Assembly (NCBI RefSeq): GCF_003993795.1
Contig: NZ_RWKV01000015.1
Location: forward strand, 124,001 to 188,000
Length of the DNA: 64,000 bases
Direction: 5' to 3'
From: Aquabacter cavernae
GTDB taxonomy: Bacteria > Pseudomonadota > Alphaproteobacteria > Rhizobiales > Xanthobacteraceae
The notes under the pieces are model-generated. The model ran no database searches, was not told the origin of the DNA, and saw nothing but the letters and a program-made list of their open reading frames with translations. How positions within the stretch are numbered: position 1 is the first letter of the stretch; each line of letters starts with the position of its first letter. A program made the position numbers and the translations under genes. This document shows, one piece after another, positions 20,067 through 28,129 of this stretch.

Positions 20067-20819
20067 TCAGCGGGCAAGCCAGCCGCCATCCACCGGCAGC
20101 ACCACGCCATGCACATAGCTGGCGGCGGACGAGGCCAGGAACACCGCCGCCCCGCCCAGTTCCGAGGGCTGGCCCCAATGGCCCGCCGGGATGCGGGCGA
20201 GGATGTCGGCATTGCGCTTGGGGTCTTCGCGCAGGGCCTGCGTATTGTTGGTGACGAAATAGCCGGGCGCGATGGCGTTCACATTGATGCCCCGGCCCGC
20301 CCACTCGCAGGCGAGCAGGCGCGTCAGCCCCGCAAGGCCGCTCTTGCTGGCCGTGTAGGAGGGGATGCGGATGCCGCCCTGGAAGGAGAGCAGCGAGGCG
20401 ATGTTGATGACCTTGCCGCCCTGCCCGTCCGCGATCCAGCCGCGCGCGAAAGCCTGGGTGAGGAAGAAGGCGGACTTCAAGTTCACGTCCATCACCGCAT
20501 CCCAGTCGGCTTCCGTGAAGTCGATGGCGTCGGCGCGGCGGATGATGCCCGCATTGTTCACGAGGATGTCCACCCGCCCCCCGGCGGTGGCTTCCGCCAC
20601 GATGCGCTCAACGGGTTCCAGGGAGCCGAGGTCCGCCTGAACCTCCACGAAGCTGCTGCCCACATCCGTGACGCCCCGCCGCGTCTCCTCCATGGAGGAA
20701 CGGCCCACCGCGACGATGTCCGCCCCCGCTCCCGCCAGAGCGAACGCGATGGCCTGGCCGAGGCCGGTATTGGCCCCGGTGACCAGCGCCCGCTTCCCCG
20801 AAAGGTCGAAGGGGCTCAT
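20067..20819 (-). CDS. kduD: 2-dehydro-3-deoxy-D-gluconate 5-dehydrogenase
   Basis: KduD reduces 2,5-diketo-3-deoxygluconate to KDG with NAD(P)H. The 250-residue short-chain dehydrogenase has the cofactor motif TGANTGLG, NNAG, a catalytic Ser in NIASLLSFQGG and YTASKSG with Tyr and Lys. These match the KduD subfamily (RRADAIDFTEADWDAV, LACEWAGRGINVNAIAPGYF). Its ATG overlaps the kduI stop by four bases. Confidence 0.93.
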   Translation of the reverse strand: MSPFDLSGKRALVTGANTGLGQAIAFALAGAGADIVAVGRSSMEETRRGVTDVGSSFVEVQADLGSLEPVERIVAEATAGGRVDILVNNAGIIRRADAIDFTEADWDAVMDVNLKSAFFLTQAFARGWIADGQGGKVINIASLLSFQGGIRIPSYTASKSGLAGLTRLLACEWAGRGINVNAIAPGYFVTNNTQALREDPKRNADILARIPAGHWGQPSELGGAAVFLASSAASYVHGVVLPVDGGWLAR

Positions 20820-21655
20820 CGCAGCGTGTCCATGGCCACCATGTCCATGTCCGTATAGTCGATATTGTCGCCGCCCATGCCCCAGATGAAGGTGTAGGCG
20901 CGGGTGCCGACGCCGGAATGGATGGACCAGGGCGGGGAGAGCACCGCCTGCCCGTCCGCCACCACCAGATGGCGCGTCTCGGTGGGCTCGCCCATGAGGT
21001 GGATGACGCGGGCGTCGGCGGCCACGTCGAAATAGAGATAGACCTCCGAGCGCCGGTCATGGACGTGGCACGGCATGGTGTTCCAGGTATTGCCCTCGGC
21101 GAGCTGGGTCATGCCCATGACCAGCTGGCAGGACTTCACCACGTCCGGGTGGATCATCTGGTAGATGGTGCGCTTGTTGCAGGTGGCCTGGTCGCCCAGC
21201 TCCATGCTCTTGGCCTCACCGATCTTCACCACCTTGGTCTCGTAGCGGGCGTGGGCGGGCGTGGAGAGCAGGTAGAAGCGCGCCGGATGGTCCGGATCGT
21301 CGGAGAGGAAGGACACGTCCTTCGTGCCCATGGCCACATAGAGCGCGTCGCGATGGCCGAGCGCATAGGTCTCGCCGTCCGCCTCCACCTTGCCGGGCCC
21401 GCCGATATTGAACACGCCCAGTTCCCGCCGATCGAGGAAGTTGGGCGAGCCGATGGTGGCCTTGTCGCTCTCCAGCTTCAGCGGCGAGGCCACGGGCATC
21501 GCGCCGCCCACCACGAAGCGCTCGATATGGGAATAAGCGAGCTGCACGGTGGCGGGCTGGAACAGGCCCTCGATGAGGAAATTGGCGCGCAAATCGTCCG
21601 TGTCGAAGAAGCGCACGGCTTCCGGGTGATGCACATGGCGCACGTCGGTGATCAT
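20816..21655 (-). CDS. kduI: 5-dehydro-4-deoxy-D-glucuronate isomerase
   Basis: KduI isomerises 4-deoxy-L-threo-5-hexosulose uronate to 2,5-diketo-3-deoxygluconate. The 279-residue product shows the KduI zinc site PCHVHDRRSEVYLYF and further family landmarks VGGAMPVASPLKLE, GTKDVSFLSDDP and PPWSIHSGVGTRAYTFIWGM. It starts 29 bases after dctM ends and overlaps kduD. Confidence 0.95.
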   Translation of the reverse strand: MITDVRHVHHPEAVRFFDTDDLRANFLIEGLFQPATVQLAYSHIERFVVGGAMPVASPLKLESDKATIGSPNFLDRRELGVFNIGGPGKVEADGETYALGHRDALYVAMGTKDVSFLSDDPDHPARFYLLSTPAHARYETKVVKIGEAKSMELGDQATCNKRTIYQMIHPDVVKSCQLVMGMTQLAEGNTWNTMPCHVHDRRSEVYLYFDVAADARVIHLMGEPTETRHLVVADGQAVLSPPWSIHSGVGTRAYTFIWGMGGDNIDYTDMDMVAMDTLR

Positions 21656-21684
21656 GGGAAATCCTCGCGGATGATGGCCGCCGC

Positions 21685-22965
21685 TCAGCGGAACAAGGAG
21701 GGCAGCCAGAGGGAAACGGCGGGCACGTAGGTGACGACCATGAGCACCGCGACGGAGGCGCCGAAGAAGGGCCAGATGGTCTTCATGGCCTCGCCTATGG
21801 AGATCTTGCCCACCGCGCAGCCCACGAACAGCACCGAGCCCACGGGCGGCGTGTTGAGGCCGATGCCGGCATTCAGGATCAGGATGATGCCGAACTGCAC
21901 CGGATCGATCCCGAACGCCTTGATGAGCGGCAGGAAGATGGGGGTGCAGATGATGATCATCGGCGCCATGTCCATGAAGGTGCCGAGCACCAGCAGGATG
22001 ATGTTGATGAGCAGCAGGATGACGTACTTGTTGTCCGACACCGACTGCATCAGCTCGATGGTGGCCTTGGGCACCTGCAGGAAGGCCATGAGCCAGCCGA
22101 ACGCCCCGGCGGTGCCGATGACGAGGAGCACCATGGCGGTGGTGCGCACCGCGCCCAGCGTCGCATGGACGAAGGACGACCAGTCGAGCCCGCGATACAC
22201 CAGGAGCGTCACCAGCAGCGCGTAGATGACCGCGATGCAGGAGCTTTCCGTGGCCGTGAACACGCCCGAGCGCACGCCGCCGAAGATGATGGCGATGAGC
22301 ACGATGCCCGGCAGCGCGCCGATGACCGCCCGCAGCACGCCGTACCAGCCGGGGAAGACGCCAGCGGGATAGCCGCGATTGCGCGCCACCACATAGGCCG
22401 TGATCATCAGCGCCGCCGCCAGCAGCATGCCGGGGATGATGCCCGCCGTGAACAGGTCGGCGATGGAGATCGTCCCGCCCGCCGACAGCGAGTAGATGAT
22501 CATGTTGTGGGAGGGGGGCACCAGCAGCGCGATGATGGCGGCATTCACCGTCACGTTCACCGCGAAGTCCTTGGCATAGCCGTGCTTGGCCATCTGCGGG
22601 ATCATGATGCCGCCGATGGCGGAGGCATCCGCCACCGCCGAGCCGGACACGCCGCCGAACAGGAAGGACGCCACCACGTTCACCTGGCCGAGGCCGCCGC
22701 GCAGATGGCCGACCAAGGCGGCCGCCATGCCGATGAGCCGGTCGGCGATGCCGCCGCGCATCATCAGGTCGCCGGCGAAGATGAAGAACGGAATCGCCAG
22801 CATGGAGAAGGCGTTCATGTTCGAATTGATCTGCTGGAACACCACCACGGGCGGCAGGCCCATATAGAGGACGGTGGCCAGCGAGGCGATGCCGAGGCAG
22901 AAGGCGACGGGCGTGCCGATGAGGAGCAGCGTCGTGAAGACGCCGAAGAGGACGGTCATGGCCAT
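21685..22965 (-). CDS. dctM: TRAP transporter large permease (DctM)
   Basis: The 426-residue product is an almost continuous series of hydrophobic helices typical of DctM, the membrane channel subunit of TRAP transporters. Landmarks are AIPFFIFAGDLMMRGGIADRL, GGVSGSAVADASAIGGIMIP and LNAGIGLNTPPVGSVLF. ATG 22965 has GGAG seven bases upstream. Context with kdu genes suggests a uronate or unsaturated uronate as substrate, which is inference. Confidence 0.93.
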   Translation of the reverse strand: MAMTVLFGVFTTLLLIGTPVAFCLGIASLATVLYMGLPPVVVFQQINSNMNAFSMLAIPFFIFAGDLMMRGGIADRLIGMAAALVGHLRGGLGQVNVVASFLFGGVSGSAVADASAIGGIMIPQMAKHGYAKDFAVNVTVNAAIIALLVPPSHNMIIYSLSAGGTISIADLFTAGIIPGMLLAAALMITAYVVARNRGYPAGVFPGWYGVLRAVIGALPGIVLIAIIFGGVRSGVFTATESSCIAVIYALLVTLLVYRGLDWSSFVHATLGAVRTTAMVLLVIGTAGAFGWLMAFLQVPKATIELMQSVSDNKYVILLLINIILLVLGTFMDMAPMIIICTPIFLPLIKAFGIDPVQFGIILILNAGIGLNTPPVGSVLFVGCAVGKISIGEAMKTIWPFFGASVAVLMVVTYVPAVSLWLPSLFR

Positions 22966-22982
22966 GGGAGGGCTCCGGGCCT

Positions 22983-23528
22983 TCAGTCGATGGGGTGCTC
23001 GGTGCCGAGCGGAACCTCGGCCACCTTCGGGGTCGTGAGATCGGTGACGAGCCGCTCCAGCGAGAACAGCGCCATCAGCGCGCCGCCGCCCACGAGCGGC
23101 AGGTAGTCCATGCCCTGGGGCACATCGATGCCCGCCATCTTGGCGCTCCATGTGCCCATGGCGAGCAGCCAGCCGTACCAGGCCATGGCGATGCCGAAGC
23201 CGATGATCAGCAGGTGCGTGGTGATCTCCATGGCGCGCCGCAGCGGCGGGGTGGCGAAGTGCAGGCCGATCTCGAAGCCGAGATGGTCGCCTTCCTTCAC
23301 GCCCACCGCCGCGCCGAGCAGGATGAACCAGCTCATGAGCAGCAGGGAGAAGGGCTCCGTCCAGCTGGGGGAGTCGTTCAGGAGATAGCGGCCCGTCACC
23401 TGCCATGCGACGGCAACGGTCATAACCAGGAGGCCGATGCCGGAGATCCACAAAGCGGCGCGGCTGAGCCAGCGCACCACGAAGCGGAGGGTGAGCAAGG
23501 CGGGATGAGGAGCGGTATGGGACGCCAT
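22983..23528 (-). CDS. dctQ: TRAP transporter small permease (DctQ)
   Basis: The 181-residue protein has four predicted membrane segments and the DctQ pattern TGRYLLNDSPSWTEPFSLLL, with FSLERLVTDLT near the end. It lies between dctP and dctM and completes the three-part transporter. Confidence 0.9.
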   Translation of the reverse strand: MASHTAPHPALLTLRFVVRWLSRAALWISGIGLLVMTVAVAWQVTGRYLLNDSPSWTEPFSLLLMSWFILLGAAVGVKEGDHLGFEIGLHFATPPLRRAMEITTHLLIIGFGIAMAWYGWLLAMGTWSAKMAGIDVPQGMDYLPLVGGGALMALFSLERLVTDLTTPKVAEVPLGTEHPID

Positions 23529-23585
23529 GGCGCTCTGCCTTTGGAGGGTCGTCAGTGTCAGGGGATGAGGTGTGCCGGCGTTCGC

Positions 23586-23608
23586 GGCCCGGCGCAGGGC
23601 GCCGGGCC
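23586..23608. promoter_or_regulatory. Stable hairpin between dctP and dctQ
   Basis: GGCCCGGCGC-AGG-GCGCCGGGCC is a perfect 10-bp stem with a 3-base loop placed just after the dctP stop. It has no T-run, so it is more likely an RNA-stabilising or attenuating hairpin that keeps the binding protein more abundant than the permease. That role is inference. Confidence 0.5.
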
Positions 23609-23619
23609 GGCGCGCTGGA

Positions 23620-24600
23620 TCACTGCACGGCGCGGATGCGCTCCACGAGGCTCTTCATCTCGGGGGTGGTGACGAACTTGTCGTAGACCGGCTTCATCGC
23701 GTCGATGAAGGGCTGCTTGTCCACCTCGTTGATCTGCGCGCCGCCCTTGATCACGATCGCCTTGGCGTCCGCGTCGCGCTTGGCCCACAGCTCGCGCATC
23801 TTGAGGGTGGCCGCCTTGCCCGCTTCCTTGAACAGCGCCTTGTCGGCAGCGGAGAGCTTGTCCCAGCTCATCTTCGACATGACGAACACTTCCGGCGCCA
23901 TGGAATGCTCGGTGAGCGAGAAATACTTCGCCACCTCGTAATGCTTCACGGACTCATAGGAGGGGAAGTTGTTCTCCGCCCCGTCCACGAGGCCGGTCTG
24001 CAGCGCGGAATACAGCTCGCCGAACGGCATGGGCGTCGCATTGGCGCCGAGCGCGTTGATCATGGCGATGAAGAGGTCCGACTGCTGGACGCGGATCTTC
24101 ATGCCCTTCATGTCGGCCAGCGTCTTGATGGGGCGCTTGGAATTGTACATGGAGCGCGCGCCGGAATCGAAGAAGCCCAGCACCACGAGGCCGTGCGGCT
24201 CGAACGCCTTGGCGATCTCCTCGCCCAGCGGCCCGTCCACCACCTTGTACATGTGCTGCACGTCGCGGAACAGGAAGGGCAGGCCCAGCACGGCGGTCTG
24301 GGGAATGAGATTGTTGAAGGGCGCGGTGTTCACGCGGTTCAGGTCGATGACCCCGAAGCGGGTCTGCTCGATGGTCTCCTTCTCGCCGCCCAGCTGGCCG
24401 GCGAAGAACACCTGAACCTTGAACTTGCCGTTGGTCTTCTTTTCGAGTTCCTGCCCGAAATACTTCACCGCCTCGACGGTGGGATATCCATCGGGATGGA
24501 TGTCGGCGGAGCGCAGCGTCACGCTTTGGGCCTGAGCCGAGGCGAGCGGCGCGATGGAAAGGGCAGCAGCCAGCGCGAGCGCGCGGCGACGGGTCAGCAT
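23620..24600 (-). CDS. dctP: TRAP transporter substrate-binding protein (DctP)
   Basis: The 326-residue product has a signal peptide with an n-region MLTRRRALAL and a likely cleavage after ASAQA. The mature part is a DctP-family periplasmic binding protein: FAGQLGGEKETIEQTRFG, VNTAPFNNLIPQTAVLGLPFLF, and TDLVDGAENNFPSYES-like segment read as GLVDGAENNFPSYESVKHYE. ATG 24600 has GGGAGAA upstream. It is the first gene of the leftward operon and faces a GntR gene. The probable ligand is a uronate. Confidence 0.93.
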   Translation of the reverse strand: MLTRRRALALAAALSIAPLASAQAQSVTLRSADIHPDGYPTVEAVKYFGQELEKKTNGKFKVQVFFAGQLGGEKETIEQTRFGVIDLNRVNTAPFNNLIPQTAVLGLPFLFRDVQHMYKVVDGPLGEEIAKAFEPHGLVVLGFFDSGARSMYNSKRPIKTLADMKGMKIRVQQSDLFIAMINALGANATPMPFGELYSALQTGLVDGAENNFPSYESVKHYEVAKYFSLTEHSMAPEVFVMSKMSWDKLSAADKALFKEAGKAATLKMRELWAKRDADAKAIVIKGGAQINEVDKQPFIDAMKPVYDKFVTTPEMKSLVERIRAVQ

Positions 24601-24732
24601 GAGCGTTCTCCCTAGATGAACTTCTATGTCTTTTTCCCAGCCGGCCTTGGGGCCATGTTCTTGTTGGGATCGCTTCCGCGATCCAGAATGCCGGGTTAGC
24701 CCCGTCGTTTGCGCGGGACAGGCGCCTTTGTA

Positions 24733-24748
24733 TGGTAGTATATAATCA
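24733..24748. promoter_or_regulatory. Candidate GntR operator and -10 box
   Basis: TGGTAGTATATAATCA is an imperfect palindrome (TGnT...AnCA ends around a TATA centre) in the gap between dctP and gntR. It contains TATAAT at 24741-24746, a perfect -10 for the rightward gntR gene. Overlap of operator and -10 suggests autoregulation and control of the TRAP operon. Confidence 0.5.
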
Positions 24749-24754
24749 CGCGCA

Positions 24755-25441
24755 ATGGGGAGGATTCCTTTGGACGCCATCCGGGTTCCGACGAGCGGGT
24801 CGGCCGCGCAGAAGGTTGAAGCGGAGCTGCGCCGCGCCATCGTGACCCTGGCCCTGCCGCCGGGGACGCGCCTGTCGGAGGCCGAGATCGCGGAGCGTCA
24901 CGGCGTGTCGCGCCAGCCGGTGCGCGAGGCGCTGATCGGCCTTGCCCGCACCCGCCTCGTGGAGATCCTGCCCCAGCGCGGCACCGTGGTGGTGCGCATT
25001 TCGGTGAAGAAGATGATGGAGGCCCGCTTCGTGCGCGAGGCCATCGAGACCGCCGTGGCGCGCCGCGCCGCCGGGGGCTTCGACGCCAATGCCCGCACGC
25101 GCATCGACGATCTGCTGGACCTCCAGGCCAAGGCGGCCGCGCGCGGCGCCCACGAGACCTTCCAGCACTATGACGAGATGTTCCACATGGCCCTCGCCGA
25201 GGGGGCGGGCTGCGCGCTTGCCTGGGAGGCCATCGCCGACATCAAGGCCCATATGGACCGCGCCTGCCACCTCACCCTGAAGGGCTCCATGGCCCCGCTG
25301 GTGGACCAGCACCGCGCCATTATCGCCGCCGTGGATGCGGGCGACGGGGACGCCGCCGCCGAGGCCATGCGGCAGCACCTCTCGGAAATCCTGCGCGCTT
25401 TGCCCAAGGTGGAGACCGAGCACCCGGACCTGTTCGAGTAG
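24755..25441 (+). CDS. GntR-family regulator with FCD domain
   Basis: The 228-residue product has an N-terminal winged helix (LPPGTRLSEAEIAERHGVSRQPVREALIGL) and a C-terminal all-helical FCD domain whose metal and ligand residues are in YDEMFHMALAEGA and VDQHRAIIAAVDAGD. It is divergent from dctPQM-kduID-kdgF and is their likely regulator, responding to a uronate. ATG 24755 is given, but a TTG at 24770 has a far better Shine-Dalgarno (GGGGAGGA) and fits the TATAAT at 24741, so translation may begin there, giving 223 residues. Confidence 0.88.
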   Translation: MGRIPLDAIRVPTSGSAAQKVEAELRRAIVTLALPPGTRLSEAEIAERHGVSRQPVREALIGLARTRLVEILPQRGTVVVRISVKKMMEARFVREAIETAVARRAAGGFDANARTRIDDLLDLQAKAAARGAHETFQHYDEMFHMALAEGAGCALAWEAIADIKAHMDRACHLTLKGSMAPLVDQHRAIIAAVDAGDGDAAAEAMRQHLSEILRALPKVETEHPDLFE

Positions 25442-25486
25442 GCGGGGCAGGCACGTGGAAGATTTAGGCTGATGCGCGGCCCAAAG

Positions 25487-25602
25487 CCCTCTCCCGCTTG
25501 CGGGGGAGGGTTGGGAGGGGGCTGCGCCAGGTAGAGGCCCGCGGCGCAGCTGCCCCCCGAAACCTTCCCCCTCCCCAGCCCTCCCCCGCAAGCGGGAGAG
25601 GG
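25487..25602. repeat. Inverted pair of REP-like palindromes
   Basis: Copies at 25487-25521 and 25567-25602 face each other. Each has the core CTCTCCCGCTTGCGGGGGAG or its complement with a TTGGGAGGGGG tail. They lie in the 224-base gap between the convergent gntR and uxaA genes. Confidence 0.8.
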
Positions 25603-25665
25603 AGTTGCCGGGGGCGCCTGCGCGCTCTGTGCGACCCGAAAAGCTGATGTGACGGAGCACCCCCA

Positions 25666-27198
25666 TCACATCACCGCGCCGATCTGCCAGGGCACGAACT
25701 CCGCGTCCCCGTAGCCCAGTTCCTCGGACTTGGTGTGCGCGCCGGAGGCCACCGCCACCACGCGCTCGAAAATCTCCCGCCCCTTCGCCTCCAGCGACAC
25801 GCCCTCCAGCACGTCGCCGCAATCGATGTCCATGTCCTCGGACATGCGGGCGGCGATGTCGGAATTGGTGGCGAGCTTGAGGGACGGCGTGGGCTTGCAG
25901 CCGAAGGCGGAGCCGCGCCCGGTGGTGAAGCAGATGACGTTCGCCCCGCCCGCCACCTGCCCGGTGGCGGCCACCGGGTCGTAGCCGGGCGTGTCCATGA
26001 AGACGAAGCCGGGCGTCGTCACCGGCTCGGCATATTCATAGACGGCGGCGAGGTTCGCGCTGCCGCCCTTGGCCGCCGCGCCCAGGGACTTCTCCAGAAT
26101 GGTGGTGAGCCCGCCCGCCTTGTTGCCCGGCGAGGGATTGTTGTTCATCTCCCCGCCATTGCGCTCCGTATAGTCCTCCCACCACTTGATGCGGGCCACC
26201 AGCTTCTCGCCCACCTCCCGGCTGGCGGCGCGGCGGGTGAGCAGATGCTCGGCGCCGTAGATTTCCGGCGTCTCGGAAAGGATGGACGTGCCCCCGTGGC
26301 GCACCAGAAGGTCGGAGGCGACCCCCAAGGCGGGATTGGCGGTGAGCGCGGAATAGCCGTCCGATCCGCCGCACTGGAGCGCCAGCACCAGTTCCGACAA
26401 AGGCCGCGCCTGCCGCTTCCAGGCCGCGGCGGCGGGCAGCATCTCGGTGAGCGCGCCCACCACATGCTCCACGGTGCGGCGCGTGCCGCCCTCTTCCTGG
26501 ATGGTGAGGGTGCGGAAAGCGTCGGTCTCGTCCACGCCGTATTCGGACTTGAAGCGGGCGATCTGGAACATCTCGCAGCCGAGGCCCACCATCACCACCG
26601 CCGCGAAATTGGGGTGGGTGGCATAGCCCCAGAGCGTGCGGGAGAGGACGTCGAACCCCTCCCCCTTGGAGGCCATGCCGCAGCCCGTGCCGTGCACGAT
26701 GGGCACCACCCCGTCCACGCCGGGAAAGGCGTCGAGCACGCCGGACCGCTCCAGCTCCCGCGCGGCGAAGCGCGCCACCGAGGCCGAGCAGTTCACCGAG
26801 GTGAGGATGCCCAGATAATTGCGCGTACCGGTGCGTCCGTTGGAGCGGCGGAAGCCCATGAAATGCCCGCGCTCCGCTTCCGGCAGCAGGACCTCGTCCC
26901 GCGCATCGGCGCAGAAGGCATAGTCGCGGGCGAAATCGTGCAGCACCACGTTGTGCACATGCACATGGGCGCCGGGCGCGATATCGCCCGCCGCGAAGCC
27001 GATCACCTGGCCGAATTTCAGGATGGCGGCGCCGTCAGCCACGGGGGCGAGCGCGAATTTGTGGCCGCGCGGAATGCGGGCGGACAGGGTCACGCCGCCG
27101 GCGCGCGTGCCCTCGGGCAGCGTCTCCAGCGCAACGGCCACATTGTCCTGCGGCGACAGCCGCAGGATGCGCGGCGCATCCGTTTCCAGCTCCGACAT
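25666..27198 (-). CDS. uxaA: Altronate dehydratase
   Basis: UxaA dehydrates D-altronate to KDG in galacturonate catabolism. The 510-residue product has an N-terminal SAF-like domain (GFAAGDIAPGAHVHVHNVVLHDF). The dehydratase body follows: GFRRSNGRTGTRNYLGILTS, GTGCGMASKGEGFDVLSRTL, LQCGGSDGYSALTANPALG and NNNPSPGNKAGGLTTILEKS. Conserved Cys and Asn residues fit the metal site. Galactarate dehydratase is the close alternative; uxaC and the UxuB-type gene nearby favour altronate. ATG 27198 has GGGAGGGTGGGA upstream. It is divergent from the second gntR. Confidence 0.88.
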   Translation of the reverse strand: MSELETDAPRILRLSPQDNVAVALETLPEGTRAGGVTLSARIPRGHKFALAPVADGAAILKFGQVIGFAAGDIAPGAHVHVHNVVLHDFARDYAFCADARDEVLLPEAERGHFMGFRRSNGRTGTRNYLGILTSVNCSASVARFAARELERSGVLDAFPGVDGVVPIVHGTGCGMASKGEGFDVLSRTLWGYATHPNFAAVVMVGLGCEMFQIARFKSEYGVDETDAFRTLTIQEEGGTRRTVEHVVGALTEMLPAAAAWKRQARPLSELVLALQCGGSDGYSALTANPALGVASDLLVRHGGTSILSETPEIYGAEHLLTRRAASREVGEKLVARIKWWEDYTERNGGEMNNNPSPGNKAGGLTTILEKSLGAAAKGGSANLAAVYEYAEPVTTPGFVFMDTPGYDPVAATGQVAGGANVICFTTGRGSAFGCKPTPSLKLATNSDIAARMSEDMDIDCGDVLEGVSLEAKGREIFERVVAVASGAHTKSEELGYGDAEFVPWQIGAVM

Positions 27199-27292
27199 TC
27201 CCACCCTCCCGCGCCCTGGTTGGCCCAAGGCTGCGTTCCGTCGCGGACACCCTCAGGGGACATGACCCAAGAGGAGGCCGCATTGACGCTTC

Positions 27293-27310
27293 TGATATGC
27301 TAATATATCA
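27293..27310. promoter_or_regulatory. Candidate GntR operator between uxaA and gntR
   Basis: TGATATGCTAATATATCA is an 18-bp near-palindrome (14 of 18 positions symmetric). It includes TGCTAATAT, an extended -10 for the rightward operon. It is the only AT-rich segment in the 149-base divergent gap. Confidence 0.5.
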
Positions 27311-27347
27311 GTGCTGAAAGCAAAACAAGAATGGTTCGGAGGAAAGC

Positions 27348-28124
27348 GTGGCGCGCGGCGCAAAGGGAGCGGCAGCTCCGGCCGGAGGGACAGGCGTGCC
27401 GCGCATCGAGAAAGTGCGCGGCGTCACGGCGTCCCAGCGCATCTATGAGGCGCTGCGCGGCCAGATCATCGGCATGGAGATCGCCCCCGGCACGGCGCTG
27501 CAGGAAAAGCAGATCGCGCTGGTCTGCGGGGTCAGCCGCACCCCGGTGCGCGAGGCCATCCTGAAGCTGGCGGACGAGCGCCTCGTGGACATCTTCCCCC
27601 AATACGGCACCTTCGTCTCGCGCATCTCCCGCCCCGCCGTGCGCGACGCCATGGTGATCCGACAGGCGCTGGAGCGCACCGCCGTGCGCGAGGCCGCGCG
27701 CCATGCGGGCAAGGCCGACATCGCCCGGCTCAAAGCGGGCCTCACCTTGCAGCAGGCGGCCCATGAGAGCGGGCGCCTCGCCGACTTCCACAAGGCGGAC
27801 GAGGATTTCCACCAGATGGTGGCCGAGATTGCGGGCCATCCCAATCTCTGGCGGGTGGTGCGCGCGGAGAAGGCGCAGGTGGACCGCTGCCGCATCCTCA
27901 CCTTGCCCGCCGCCGACCGGCGCGCCTCGGTCATGGCCGAGCATGCGGGCATCGTGAAGGCCATTGCCGGCCATGATCCCGCCGCCGCCGAGACCGCCAT
28001 GGCCCGGCATCTGGACCGCGTCCTGCCCAGCGTGGACGCGCTGGCCGACGCCCATCCCGACTTCTTCGACGTGCCGGAAACGGAGGGGCCTGCACCGCTC
28101 CTCGCCGCAGCCATCCCGAGGTGA
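27348..28124 (+). CDS. GntR-family regulator with FCD domain
   Basis: The 258-residue product has a winged helix (APGTALQEKQIALVCGVSRTPVREAILKL) and an FCD ligand domain (KADEDFHQMVAEIAGHPNLW, AEHAGIVKAIAGHDPAAAE). The GTG start is supported by GGAGGAAAGC. It is the first gene of a rightward operon with uxaC and the UxuB-type gene, and is divergent from uxaA, so it probably controls both in response to a hexuronate or its product. Confidence 0.88.
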   Translation: MARGAKGAAAPAGGTGVPRIEKVRGVTASQRIYEALRGQIIGMEIAPGTALQEKQIALVCGVSRTPVREAILKLADERLVDIFPQYGTFVSRISRPAVRDAMVIRQALERTAVREAARHAGKADIARLKAGLTLQQAAHESGRLADFHKADEDFHQMVAEIAGHPNLWRVVRAEKAQVDRCRILTLPAADRRASVMAEHAGIVKAIAGHDPAAAETAMARHLDRVLPSVDALADAHPDFFDVPETEGPAPLLAAAIPR

Positions 28125-28129
28125 CGTCC

